From the NCBI GenBank assembly GCA_015501075.1, contig JADNYJ010000101.1:1-64000 (forward strand): a DNA stretch of 64,000 nucleotides, given 5' to 3'. A model generated the notes under the pieces. The model made no database searches and was not told the origin of the DNA. It saw nothing but the letters and a program-made list of their open reading frames with translations. This document shows, one piece after another, positions 48,526 through 59,840 of this stretch; position 1 is the stretch's first letter; the number at the start of each line of letters is the position of its first letter. Origin of the DNA: Gymnopilus junonius (Eukaryota; Basidiomycota; Agaricomycetes; Agaricales; Galerinaceae). The translations under genes were made by a program, and so were the position numbers.

Positions 48526-50847
48526 ATGCTCGTAATAACGGATATACTTACCACTGGTCAACTTACTCTTATTCTCCGTATGGCCGTTCAAGCCCTTTCG
48601 TACGGTGGTCTTTTCGTTATCGGCCTCATCGCGTCGCTCCCCTCGAGACCCATAATGTTCTGAACCACGTTGTTAGAAAGTCGACGACGATGAGACCTCT
48701 CTCAAATGGATCGCGAGACGCGTATTTCGCGGGACATGAGACCCCGCGTCCTCCTCCGGATTGCTCCTGGCCCTCACTTTATCCACATGCTACGGGCTCT
48801 TCGTGATCCTGAGCGATATCGGTTTTATTGGACTTCACTCGTGCATAGTCCCGGGGTCGAGCTTTCAAGGTCCATCAACTCAGATGCAAAGGTTCTGGCC
48901 GTCGTCACCTCCAATCTCCTCAGTGGTAACGATTCTAATACCATCAATTCACATCGATGTGACGCCGCACATATTGTCTCTATCGATGTGAATGTTACTG
49001 AACGCATCTGTACGCAATGGCATAATTCCACGGTCGGCGACCCCAATGTCGCCCGTTCATTGAATTCGACCGACAGCGACGTGCTAATGGCTAGGAACCT
49101 TGGCAAGGACAACAGCACAGTCACGAGTCAATTAGACCTCGATGTGTACTTTGTTGGTACATCTGGGTCACCAGCCATGGAACCAAGCATGCAAGAAGGA
49201 ATTGCCATTTTTCCTCATACAATGCAAGGATGGTCGTAGGTGTGCCTCGGCTCTCGGCTCAGTAACAGGTGAATATTCCGAAGACCTTCGCCTTGGAAGT
49301 CGACATGGGCTGTATGCCCTTGAGGCTTGGGTACAATTTACGAATTAGAGAAAATCCCGAAGTACGCCGGGCCCGCAAACTTCCGAACACCTTTGAGCAA
49401 AGCAGCTGACGCAGTTCGAAAGCTAGTACTTCCCCTGTACAACACCTCCAACGTCCTGCGCAATGGCTACTACACAAGTTTTAATCGGTCGACTGGCGTC
49501 TCCACTTGGGAAACGAAGGTTACAACGTGGTACCTCAGCATCCGTAATGACTCCTTTTCTGGGCGGCACTGCACGGCTTATCCTCGGAAATTGTACCCTG
49601 CAACTTAATCAACTACTGGATGACTTTCCGTAACGTTTGAAAAGTTTTCAAACCTCAACGGGGGTGCCAGCGTCGGACTTTGAACAATGCCATTTCTGCC
49701 TCGATGATACAACTGCTTCTGTACGATGCGTGAAATTTACCTTCTTTGGACGATTATCACGCCTCATTTATGCGATTTGAAGCTTTGAAGTTTGAAATGG
49801 CCATTTTGGTTTGAAAAGGGGGTAGGAGGCCTTTTCAAACGAAGAGGGTTCGGAGCTCGAAATATTTTCAGGGGTCCTCGAACCCTTCAGCCACATTACT
49901 TGAAAAGGTAGGAATTCAAGGTTTGAAAGCGTTTGGTTTGAAGTTCGAAAAAATCGACGTTACGGAAAGTCACCTACTAAACGTCACCATCCTCCCTAAG
50001 TCTGTTGCCAGGCAGCATGCGTTCTCTATACGCTTACGGGGGGCACTCAGAATTTGTTTGCGCCACCGCATCGGAAGTCAACAAGGTCGCCCGGATAACA
50101 GTGGAGAGGTGGCCCATAACATTACGTGCGTTCCTAACGATCTCAACATCGTTCAAGCTAACTATTTTGACGCGAAGCATAATGTTCCACAACCTGGCAA
50201 CACGACCTTGATTACGATGCTATTTACAGATATACTTTGTCGGATAATCTGACCGGCTTAATGACCCACTGTATTTATCAGGAGCTTTCTTTTAGTGGAC
50301 CAACCGCCGTTGATTTCTCCTATGGTTCTGGAAGTATTGGTATGGCTTTTCCCTTCGTTGCTTTCGCCATGATTACAGTGGACTCCTCCAGTGATCCAGC
50401 GTTGGGACTCATCAATGCGACGTATTTCAGTGCCAATAATTTTACAGGCGCATTGCTGACGAAATTGGGCGGGGGTGCAGGCGCTTCGTTTGTACGTAAC
50501 ACAGTTGGATTTAACGACTGGGTTGTTCGAGGAGCACAGTCACTTACGGTGCAAAGCCTAGGTGGCCAACTAGCGACTTGCTACGATTGTCGGTACGCTG
50601 CAGCGTTCCTTCCCTTGATACTAGGTGCGCTAGTCATTATGCTGTGGGCAGTTATCATGCTAGTCAAGTCTCAGCTACGTGAATCTCAAAAATTGAAGGC
50701 TATGTACGGCGGGCTCGCACCCACCATCGTCGCACCCTCGTCTCCAATCCAGATACTGTACTTGTTTGGGAGAACGGACCTGAGCCTCACCTTAAATCCG
50801 TCGTCAACGGAGCTCCCAGTTCACATTGGCATGTATGCAGGATATGA
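48526..50847 (+). pseudogene. Large membrane protein, tandem copy 1, frameshifted and split by a MITE
   Basis: Collinear with copy 2 (51557-53649). N-terminal TTGQLTLILRMAVQALSY lies in a hydrophobic segment. Next come YGLFVILSDIGFIGL, the exterior block NVTERICTQWHNSTVGDP and LNSTDSDVLMARN, then VYFVGTSGSPAMEP. After the 357-bp insertion at 49618 the protein resumes with LNVTILPKS. It ends with LATCYDCRYAAAFLPLILG and a helix. Pieces lie in all three frames, so several one-base shifts are needed besides the insertion. The ancestral protein had a large N-glycosylatable exterior domain (many NxS/T) between terminal hydrophobic segments. The family is not recognised by function. Confidence 0.75.
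49618..49974. mobile_element. 357-bp MITE inserted in membrane-protein copy 1
   Basis: The ends are GGATGACTTTCCGTAACG and, on the complement of the other end, GGTGACTTTCCGTAACG. TACT is duplicated at 49614-49617 and 49975-49978. Removing the element and one TACT rejoins the flanking codons as LNQLLNVTI, in the protein's frame, which dates the insertion after the gene formed. The interior has repeated TTTGAAAAG/CTTTTCAAA runs and no coding frame. Confidence 0.9.
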
Positions 50848-51556
50848 ACTCGAAAAGTACTCCTCTATGCCTTTTCATATACACACTTCTAAGTTTTCTT
50901 CAACATTTCTCTCTCAAAGATTGAATTTGATTATTATTCACTGACGAATCAGGATAGTGGAAGTGCTTAATATCCGTTCATGAATGCTTATATCAATCCA
51001 CACGCACAGCAACCTGAAAGGCTCAGTGTCAAGTGGCTGTACGGGTGATGCCAAGTAGATCGTAAGCCAATCAATCGTAAACACCCACCTATCGGTTACG
51101 ACCCCAGGAACACATCAGATGCGTATCACGCAGCTCCACCTTTCACTTTTCTTTTTTTGAATTTAGTCAACGCCTGGAACAGTGAACAAACTTTTTCGCC
51201 GAGAGGAAGCAGACATCCTTTCCTCTAGTGTGGATAAATACACAAGGAATAGATTACCTAAACGAACAGCGCAGAACATGATTACCGCACGAGATGTTTG
51301 TGAAGCAACACTTCAATACGGACGAAGATCACTTGTGTGCTGATATAAATCTTGCCCGCAAATCACCAGATATGGTGTTCATACCGGAAATACCGGAACA
51401 GCGGAAAGCGGAGACTTCTCATGCAACGTGCTACTTAAATAAAATGGCTAGTATTCAATGTTTCGAACTTTCTCCCTTTCCATGACGTTAAGCTGTATGT
51501 ATTAATCTCCTTCTCCTTACCTTGGGGTTGATACCTAAATTCCTCACAAATAGACT
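50848..51556. other. Spacer between the two membrane-protein copies
   Basis: Presumed promoter region of copy 2. An ACAAATAG acceptor-like signal just before the ATG at 51557 parallels the one before copy 1 and suggests a leader intron. No gene is supported here. Confidence 0.45.
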
Positions 51557-53649
51557 ATGCTTGTTCTTTCGAAAGGTCTCACGACAGGGCAAATTACCTT
51601 CATTTTTCGCGTCGTCATCCAAGCCCTTTCGTACGTTGACGTCTTTCTTTTAGGCCTTCTGGTACTAGGAAACGCCCCACGCGTCGCACCTCTCGATACG
51701 CATGATGTCCTTAACCGTGTTGTCGGAAAATCAACCAGCACTCCAACAGCGCTGAAGTGGGATTAATAGGCGCATTTTCCGCAGGACTCGAGACAAGACT
51801 TCTTCTTTCCATTAGGATTCACCCTCGCCTTATCCATATGCTTCGGTCTCTTCGTCAGCTTAAGTGACATTGGCTTGATAGGTTTGCGCGCTTGTACCGT
51901 TCCGGGCTCCGACTTCCAGGACTTCCCAGCTTCCGTAAAATCTGACAGTGATGCACTTGCAATCATTCTCTTCCAATCTGCTTAATGGAACAGAACCCTC
52001 ATACCGTACCCTTCTATCTGTGCGATGCCGCTCACGACGTTAGCATTGATTCTGGTGTGGATGAAAGAATATGTATGGCATGGCACAATTCTACCTTTGG
52101 TGATGAATCTGTCTTTCGTAAATCTGAATTCAACTGACAGCGCAATACTCATGCCTCGGTATCTTGCTCACAATAACATAACCAATAATGGCGATACCAA
52201 CCTCAACACCTACCTCGTCAGCGCTTCAGGCACAACAGTTCTCCATCCAACAATCCAGTCAGGAATTGCTGTTCTGCCCCACGAAACTGGCGTGAAAATG
52301 ATTGTTGGTGTCCCTCAATTGTCCAAGCAGCAGAAAGTCAATATTCCAAAGACTCTTACGTTGGAGGTTGAGATTGGTTGTATGCCGCTAGGCACGCTCG
52401 GAGTAAAAAGATGCCGCATTCGTCGAACAGGGCACCGATTATTTCATTCCGGACTCGAAGTACCTCGCGGAGAGGATGGGACAGTACACAGGACCGGAAG
52501 TTCTTAAAGCTCCCCTTGCTAAAGCGGCAGATGGCATTTCGAGCTTACATTCTTCCTTATTTCAATACGTCCGCTTCCGACGCCAGTGGCTATTATTCCA
52601 GTTACAACGGTTCCGCCGGCCAGTTTGGTTGGCAAACAGAAATGACGATGTGGTATCCGCCTGGTCTCAACCTCTCAGCCGCAGCAAACGAGGTATCACA
52701 AAACATCACTTCGTCCATCTGGGCAAATTGTACGACTGAAAATTCATCAAATGCTCAATGTGAGCATTCCTCCGAAATCTCTCAAACCGATCCCTGCGGC
52801 TTGCGCTTTCTATTCAAATACGTGGTTCATCCATTCAAAATCCAATTGGCAATTCAAGGTCATGTTGAGATGGTTTGTGCAACGACTACGCAGGTCAACA
52901 TGGTATCGACGACTTTGGAGATAAACACTGATGGTGTGCTGCATCACACTTGACCCACCTTCCTAGCGACCTCCACCTCACTCGAGCCAGCTTTTTCGAG
53001 GTCATTCACAACGTTCCAAATAAAGGAGATACAACGTACGCCAACTACGATGTCCTTACGCGATTCACCTTGTCAGATAACACGAACGACAGACGAAGCA
53101 TTACATTTACCAAGAAAGTTCATTTGCCCGACATCCGCCTCATTTATTTCCGGAGGCGGAGTATTGGTCCAGTATTCACCCAGATCGGCTCAGCAATGCT
53201 TTCGTTTTCAGCATTGGATATTCCATCCTTAGGCCTCATCAACACCGATTACTTCGGTGCCAATTATAGGCGCATCTCAAGTGACAAGATGGGCAGCGGT
53301 CTGGGGGCGTCGTTTCTCCTCACGAGCACCGGATATAATGGCTGGGTTGGTCGAAACAGTCAAAGCTTCACTATCGTGAGCACAGGAGGAGAACTCGCAA
53401 CGTGCTATAGCGGATTATACGCTATAGCATTTCTACCTCTCCTGGCAGCAGCCATTATTATTATTTTATGGGCGCTCCTGATGCTACTTTCTGCCAAAAT
53501 GCAGCTGGCGAAGCATCTGAAAAGGAACTATGGTGGTCTTTCACCGGTCATTGAGGCGCCTGTTGCCAGGAAAACTATCTTCGAGCACGATGCTTGAATG
53601 GGAAGAAGATCCTAGACCGCACCTCAAGCTGTCACAGGAATGGCATTAG
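51557..53649 (+). pseudogene. Large membrane protein, tandem copy 2, multiply frameshifted
   Basis: Same order of blocks as copy 1: TTGQITFIFRVVIQALSY, APLDTHDVLNRVVGKST, LSICFGLFVSLSDIGLIGL, ERICMAWHNSTFGD, LNSTDSAILMPRYL, VPQLSKQQKVNIPKTL, PPGLNLSAAANEVS, TRASFFEVIHNVPN, GNSQSFT-like NSQSFTIVSTGGELATCYS and the C-terminal helix FLPLLAAAIIIILWALLML. The end is WEEDPRPHLKLSQEWH then TAG. The blocks are spread over all three frames; I count at least six one-base shifts and a TAA TAG pair at 51764. With so many breaks it is a pseudogene unless the sequence is poor here. No transposon lies inside it. Confidence 0.75.
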
Positions 53650-54870
53650 AATTTCAATATGGCATTGAATCGGAGGTCCTGGTGAGCAACAGAGAGAGCG
53701 GAGAGGTTGATAGGATAAATGCGAACAGAATGGATAACAGTTTACGTCCTGGGGAAAAGTAGTACAAGCGTAGCTCATTCTCTACCATAGTTATGTAAGA
53801 AGCCTGTGATTATTCCGATTCTTTTCAAGAATTCTGTGCCAGAGATCCAACATTCTAATCGAGGGCCAGATATCACGTTCAGAGGGAGGCTGTCCTCCTT
53901 CATTGTTGCAGTTCATAACCTCGAAAGTTTTTTACTCTGCGGGCCCAAGATGCAAATACCCGACAAACATACCAGGATAAAGAACATTAGTACATTGAGG
54001 CGCGGATCAACCAAAATGGATTCCAAAGACCTTCGGTATTCCGACATTCGTTACTAATGGCTGCACACATTATCGGGGGCCAACAATGTGAGTCACTAAG
54101 TAACCATGAATGTATAAATTTGAATCCGAGAAATTATGATCGGCGGCCCTATAGTGGGCATATTCTCTTAGTTTACCGTCAGTCAATCCCATCCTTGGGC
54201 GGTTGCAATTGATCGTTCCATCTAAAACCGTCGCTTGTCAGAAGCAGCTTCTGAAATCGGCATGACGTCATATAGTACGTTCATTCAGCATCATGCATTG
54301 CGATATACGCCGAAGGCTTTCACAGAAATGACTGACAGCCTGGGGGAGCCGTCAGTAATTGTGGAACCCGTTTTCTCATAGAGAGTTAACCGGCTTTATG
54401 TTCGCCCAGTCCTGGCTGACCTGCGCCAATTTTGACAAGGATTCTACAAACTCCGTCCGCAATTTGATTATTTGGATTGTCGGGATGGAAAATAGCTTGC
54501 AAGCATGATGAGAAGATTAAAATTGAAGCGTTGAAAGGTGATAGAAAGGCCGCATGCACATGACTCTCGATTGGTCAATCAATTATAAAGGGTCATTCAT
54601 TGCATCATTTGTGTACACAAACTCTCCGTAATGCGTCGTATTCAAATGAATCAAATCTCCCTCCAGCATCAACCATAACGAACAGCGTCTCTTTTCTGCC
54701 AACGCCTAGGCAAGTACGCATCCGTCTACATCACTCATTCTATTCCGGACCATCTTGTAACTGACAAACATAAATCTTCGCAGGCTTCTTTAGCCTTCGC
54801 CGTGGCATGATAAACTACACTTGTTTACTGCGTCTGCTCCCTCAGTTTCTGCCTTTCTTTTTTCGGAGAC
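53650..54870. other. Intergenic, upstream of the C2H2 gene
   Basis: No supported gene. The final 150 bp before 54871 are pyrimidine-rich, as expected for a fungal promoter and leader. Confidence 0.5.
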
Positions 54871-55882
54871 ATGCGTCCCTCATCATCGTCAGTGGATGGA
54901 GGATTTCCCGAGTCGTTCCAGAGGACTACGCGAGGGGGTTCAAATCACCAATACAATGACACGAACCGCCAATCAACACCCCGTTCTGATGAACCTGACA
55001 TAGCTGGTAGTGCCCTCAACTTCCCTCGACTCGCGATTGCTATTCCGGAAAGGGGAGAGAGCCCGGAACCTTACGTACGAAGACAATCGAGGAGTAATGT
55101 CATGCGTCTGGAGAACATTCTGAACGAGGTTTCAATCAGTCACAGATGGTCTCCTCCAAGCCCACGATCTAGCAGCGTCGGACGATCTCCCTTGGAGTCC
55201 CAGTCTGAACTCGAAGTATGTTTTCACAATTCTTTGCTTGCATACCAGGGTCTTTTTAATTGTTTTTAGTCAACCAGCCCATCGTCTCCGTTGTTGTCGA
55301 ACGATAGGAGTGTCACTCCAGACGAAATTGCGAAAAAAAAGAAAGTGAAAATGCATAGATGTCCAGAATGCCAGAAGGAGTTTCCTCGGTGAGTCAAAGC
55401 TTTTCACATAGAACGAGTCCATTTTGACCGTGCTTCAAGGCCGAGCGGGTTAAAAACGCACATGAACACGCACACGAAGGAGAAACGTGAGTACAGGAAT
55501 TGTGGTGAATAGTTCTTTTGGATAATTCGTATATTCTGCAGCTTTTCCATGCACATATCCCGGCTGCTCAAGAACTTTCTCAGTCGTCTCCAATGCGAAA
55601 AGACACATGCGGACCCACGGGTTAGGTGTTTCAGAAGATGGCGATCAAAGTTCAATACCCTATGTTGTGGGATTTGAAGAGCCTATGGTGGCTGGCTTGT
55701 CGGACGCTGCCGTTTCCAATGCTGACAGCATCAATGGGAGTAATCAACCTTTCAGGTTGAAATGGATCCCATCAAGCGAGAGAGGGAGGCCCGAGATGTC
55801 GAGATCTGCGCCGCGAGTGGATAGTGGGACTTCCGACTTCGCTAGTTCGAGAATGAGAGGCTGGAGTGCAGATGAGGGCTAG
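54871..55882 (+). CDS. C2H2 zinc-finger transcription factor, two fingers
   Basis: Exons 54871-55215, 55270-55388, 55440-55486 and 55542-55882 give 283 residues in a clean frame. A Ser/Pro/Arg-rich N-terminus leads to KKKKVKMH and two tandem fingers: CPECQKEFPRPSGLKTHMNTH (about 146-166) and CTYPGCSRTFSVVSNAKRHM with RTH (174-196), joined by a TKEKPFP linker close to the canonical TGEKP. The C-terminal tail is acidic then Ser-rich. It is a probable nuclear regulator and is unrelated to the ZnF trio at 1-9245 apart from the domain type. The third exon uses an AAG acceptor. Confidence 0.88.
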
Positions 55883-57375
55883 CCTCTTTGGGTTCTCGGT
55901 TGAGCGTGCTGGAATGTTTTTCTGGGACTTTCTTCTTCTGGGCGTATGAGAGAACATACAACATACAGACAATATTCTACCTACCTACATACTTACAATA
56001 GTCCAATAGATTCGCATTCACGAACGAATGCATTTATATATATTGCGTTCGAAGTTGTCCTGTACACGTAAGTTAAGACGGATGGGATACTCTACAATCT
56101 ACTCAACATTGAACAGGATTCCTAAAAGCTGCTCATCCCTTCCCACAAAAGGGAGATGCCTTGAGAGCAAAAATGGATATGGAAAATCCGTCTGAAAGAA
56201 CGAAGAACAGGTGGTCTGGAAAGTTACCCAGTTAATGTGGTGATAGGACGCAGAAGAGTTTCATGCGGCCTTTACCTGGAAACCGTCGGGACAAGATGTG
56301 GGGGTTGTCATTTATCTGAAGCCCGCGGAAAGAGTGAGATTCTAAAGAATGCCGAAAAGAATGAACTAAGAAGCACTGGATCACGCCCCTTCAATTGACA
56401 TGAAGCTAAGCAGAGGCTGAAGACCGCAAATTAAAGCAATGGAGGGAAATGGATCATCCACAACTAGCCAAAGTAAATAAGTTAAGAGTGAAGAAGCGCT
56501 CAGTGCACAAAGAAAGAAAGGGAGTCGAGTATGTGCATTTGGCAATCCTTGGACTTATACCAGATACTTACAAAGAGTGGAGATATATTTAACAGGGCTA
56601 TAGCATTGATGAATGGGAGCGCAAACTCATCATCTAGAACGAGAAGAGTCTCAGAATCTGGTCCACATTGCATTGCACAAGACTTGGAAACTACCAACTC
56701 GCGAGGAGACGAAAATTTCTGTGCACGTGTCAACTTTATGTGTGACACTATTTGGTTCCAACGCCAACATCCTCAAGTGAACATGTGCCTCTTTACATCG
56801 ATTCTCGAATCTGAGTCTCGACCAAGTCTCGACCGGATTCGTATACCTATCACCGTTGAAGGTGTTCACCACATGTTTCTCCTACAACAACATAAAATTG
56901 TCCCACCATGCCGTATCCGCCTCCCCGAAGTGGCATTTTGCTTGAGTTTCCTGTGCCCAACGTCTCCTTACTTTAGATCAACAAATCAAGCTAGCTGAGA
57001 ATATCTCGATCCATCTTGTATATGTATGTGAATTTTTTTGAGCAGGATTTTTCCTGTATTTCATAGGGATCGTCACAACAATCTTGGCTGTTTCCCCCAT
57101 CAGTAATTTGGTAAAAAAAAGTTTCTGGTTTTATGTAGGTGGTTTTTGACGGTTTTTCGGTTTCCCAGAACCTAGGCAGGACAGATTCTCTAGAAAATGA
57201 CTATATATGGATCAGTTTGCATCAAACGGATCAGTTGTGCCTCGGCAGGTTTCCTAAAAAAAGGACATAGGTTCCCAAGTTTCGAAAAAATGACGTGGTT
57301 CGATGATTTTGGTGGCGATTTCGGGGTTTTCCGGTTGCCGAAACCCGAAAAAACCAAAATGCTTACGCTGAGTTA
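55883..57375. other. Intergenic, no supported gene
   Basis: A 155-codon plus-strand frame (56531-56998) and overlapping minus-strand frames have no recognised features. The last 250 bp are AT-rich with poly-A/T runs next to the mariner-type MITE. Confidence 0.45.
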
Positions 57376-57750
57376 CAGCGCTTCCCAAAATTATCGAGAC
57401 GCGTGAATTTTTCTCTTTTCGTGCCTTCCACATTTGGTCAAGAGCCATCCTCTGGCTCATTCTGACGATCTCCCGCCGATACTTTGGAATGAAAGTTGGC
57501 ATAATTACCCTCAAACACTGTATCTGCGCCTTTCCATATATTTACGATGATTTCGAGGGCTTAGAGATGTTGAAAAATGCAGAGGTCACTGGGCAACCCC
57601 GGAAAGGCAAGGGACGACTATGTCTCAGATTGGTTCGAAATCGCTGGGGCATTGCGTTATCCTAGCCTGCCAATTGCTTATTTTAGATACCTATATACGG
57701 AAGGTAGGGCAAAAAAAAAGTTGACGTCTCAATAATTTCGGGAAACGCTG
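57376..57750. mobile_element. Tc1/mariner-type MITE
   Basis: Inverted ends CAGCGCTTCCCAAAATTAT (left) and CAGCGTTTCCCGAAATTAT (complement of the right), followed on both sides by (C/T)GAGACG. TA dinucleotides flank the element (57374-57375 and 57751-57752), as for Tc1/mariner insertion. The 375-bp interior has no transposase frame. Confidence 0.85.
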
Positions 57751-57752
57751 TA

Positions 57753-58633
57753 ATTGCTGATTTTTCTCAGTAACCTTCCCAAGGAACTAGAATGCCGCTA
57801 TAACGTAAAGAAGCTGACAATTTGCCCGCCACCCACTGCACGCCACTAGAATATCGTCATTTTCTGCGTAGGTGGCAATGTGGAAATCCTAAAATTTCCT
57901 CAATGTCTGGCGCAACCTACGTCCGAAAATGGTACTGCATTTTGTGGTACTGCATTTTGACCGTTCCAGGCTTCTACTTCGAAGAGGGACCCCCGTCAGA
58001 GAGGCGAACTCATTCTGTGATTAAGGAAAAATACGCCACGACCACTTCTGTTGCATTGCGGTTCTGGTCGTGTTTCAGATTTGCTATCGGGACTGTGTCG
58101 ATGGGTCCAAGTCCCAATACCCCTCGTCAACCACCAACATGCAGGAAAAAGGCACAGGCCCCGTAGATTTTTGATTTAGGGTGCTTATGGTTCACTAAGT
58201 CGAGCAATCATATCGCCGATGCATAATGTCCTTGAAGAATATAGACATATGCACGGCAACTAAATAGACGAGATTAGAACACATCCGACCGTCGGGCAGA
58301 AACCCTATCTAATGGGGCAATGTCTTGAGAGCAGGTGCAGAACGCATGAACTAAACTATATAGGTAGACTATCCCCGCCCTGTACTCAAGGGCTCAGCCA
58401 ATTCCTAAACCCTGCAATCTGAGGTCTAGATGAAATGGGGGACAAACTAGCACTATTTCTGAGTCGGGTGCTATCTTCTAGTAACTCGTCTCTTGTTCGC
58501 ATTCTGGGACAAGATGGCAAAGAAAAATAAATACATATACATATTTTAGTCCTCAGTGGATGTATTTTTTTAAAATCAAATGGTGCACTAGTCGAAATAT
58601 AAGTGACGGTCAGGTTAGGGAACGAGCGCGGAT
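57753..58633. other. Intergenic, no supported gene
   Basis: It contains a short direct repeat of GGTACTGCATTTT at 57931-57943 and 57946-57958. No motif-bearing frame. Confidence 0.5.
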
Positions 58634-59840
58634 TCACAGCACCTTTACAGACGCCCACCGGGCTAACACGTCTTTCACTTTATCGCTTAAGATATGGTGG
58701 CACATATTGCAAGTGACATGCTCGATAAGAGGGTTCAAGGTGGATTGAATACGATGTACCGACAAATCTGAAATTTTATGAGTAAAGTTCCGTATATGTT
58801 GATGAATACTGACCAGGTCGTGAATCCCAAACTAGGTATGCGCTAACCAATGCCCACGCGCGTGTCAGTTTCTTCTGGTCTTCGAGCCCACAATCATTAG
58901 TGGGGGGATGGGGATGGGGTGGATGTAGAAGGATTCCTTTTAGAGATTTAAAGCGCCCAGCGTGGAGTAACATCAACTTCTTCAGATAGGGGGCCGTGAT
59001 TCGTTCAGCCATGGCGTCTGTGATCGAAAACAAGTCATATGAAAGAAGGTGTGAGGAAGCAGTCACGGCCAGCGAGCCTAATCCATGGTGAGCAGCAAGA
59101 GCGTAAATGTCGAGGGGTTGAAGTGGTGCCTTGGAAAGTAGAAGGTCGTATAATGGTGTCGATGGGAGTATAAGGAATTGGGGTGGAAGACCATACTTCG
59201 GCATGCGATCAACGGCGTTGACGAGTGTTTCGATGTCTGGGACATGCGCTTCGGCAGAGGTTCCATACAGAGTGTGAAGGATGACATTGAGCTCCACGCT
59301 TGGTGCATCGAGTTCAATAGTAGTCGCCCTAAACTTGGGGTCGGACAATGGTGCAGTAAGGAGCTCCTCAAAGGCCATTGAGCAACGGTCCAAAATTGTC
59401 TGCGAATGGACGTAGAAAATAACGCCATCCAAAGAGGAAAAAAGGGTGTCTGGGGTTGGCAAGGCATCGGGGTGGAAAACAGTGGAAATGCACAGAGTCA
59501 CATTGTCCTCTACGGCTGACGCTGGTTCTGAGAGTGTCAATGCATCTGCGAGGGCTGAAGAAGAAAAAGGAAACTGCGAGGCCGACGTTTAAAATGTTGA
59601 AATAATCAGTTAATCAACACTTACAATCGTCAATGGGGGCTCGACGAGGCTGTAAGTGCTCCCAGTTCTGCTGGATGAAATGCTTGGACTGGCAGGAGGA
59701 TAACCGTATGGCCCTGTATATCCCGCCAGCTGCGACTGGTACTGAGTCAAAGGAAGCGTCGTTGGAGGGTCTTCCTCCTGACGCATAACTGGTTCGAACG
59801 AATATGAAAACTGGTAGGGGCTCGGATCCATAGTTGACAT
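58634..59840 (-). CDS. BTB/POZ-domain protein
   Basis: Exons 59840-59625, 59573-58814 and 58767-58634 give 369 residues. The start is ATG at 59840. The first intron's acceptor is the CAG at 59576-59574, chosen because the nearer one breaks the frame. Residues 1-75 are Pro/Ser/Tyr-rich. A BTB-like fold follows, with LDGVIFYVHSQTILDRCS and PSVELNVILHTLYG, then a helical region (DIYALAAHHGLGSLAVTASS). The last exon adds HVTCNMCHHILSDKV with a CxxC pair. Reading through the second donor would give a false early end at 58776. Such proteins are numerous in mushrooms and often of unknown role; BTB domains mediate dimerisation or cullin-3 binding. Confidence 0.82.

Noticed and set aside
56531..56998. 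155-codon plus-strand frame as a gene
   Set aside because: No domain, no signal peptide or helix pattern, and overlapping frames on the other strand; composition is like the surrounding non-coding DNA.
58776..58813. End of the BTB protein at the stop at 58776
   Set aside because: A GTCAGT donor and TTTCAG acceptor lead to a further exon with a conserved-looking CxxC helix region, so the read-through end is intronic.
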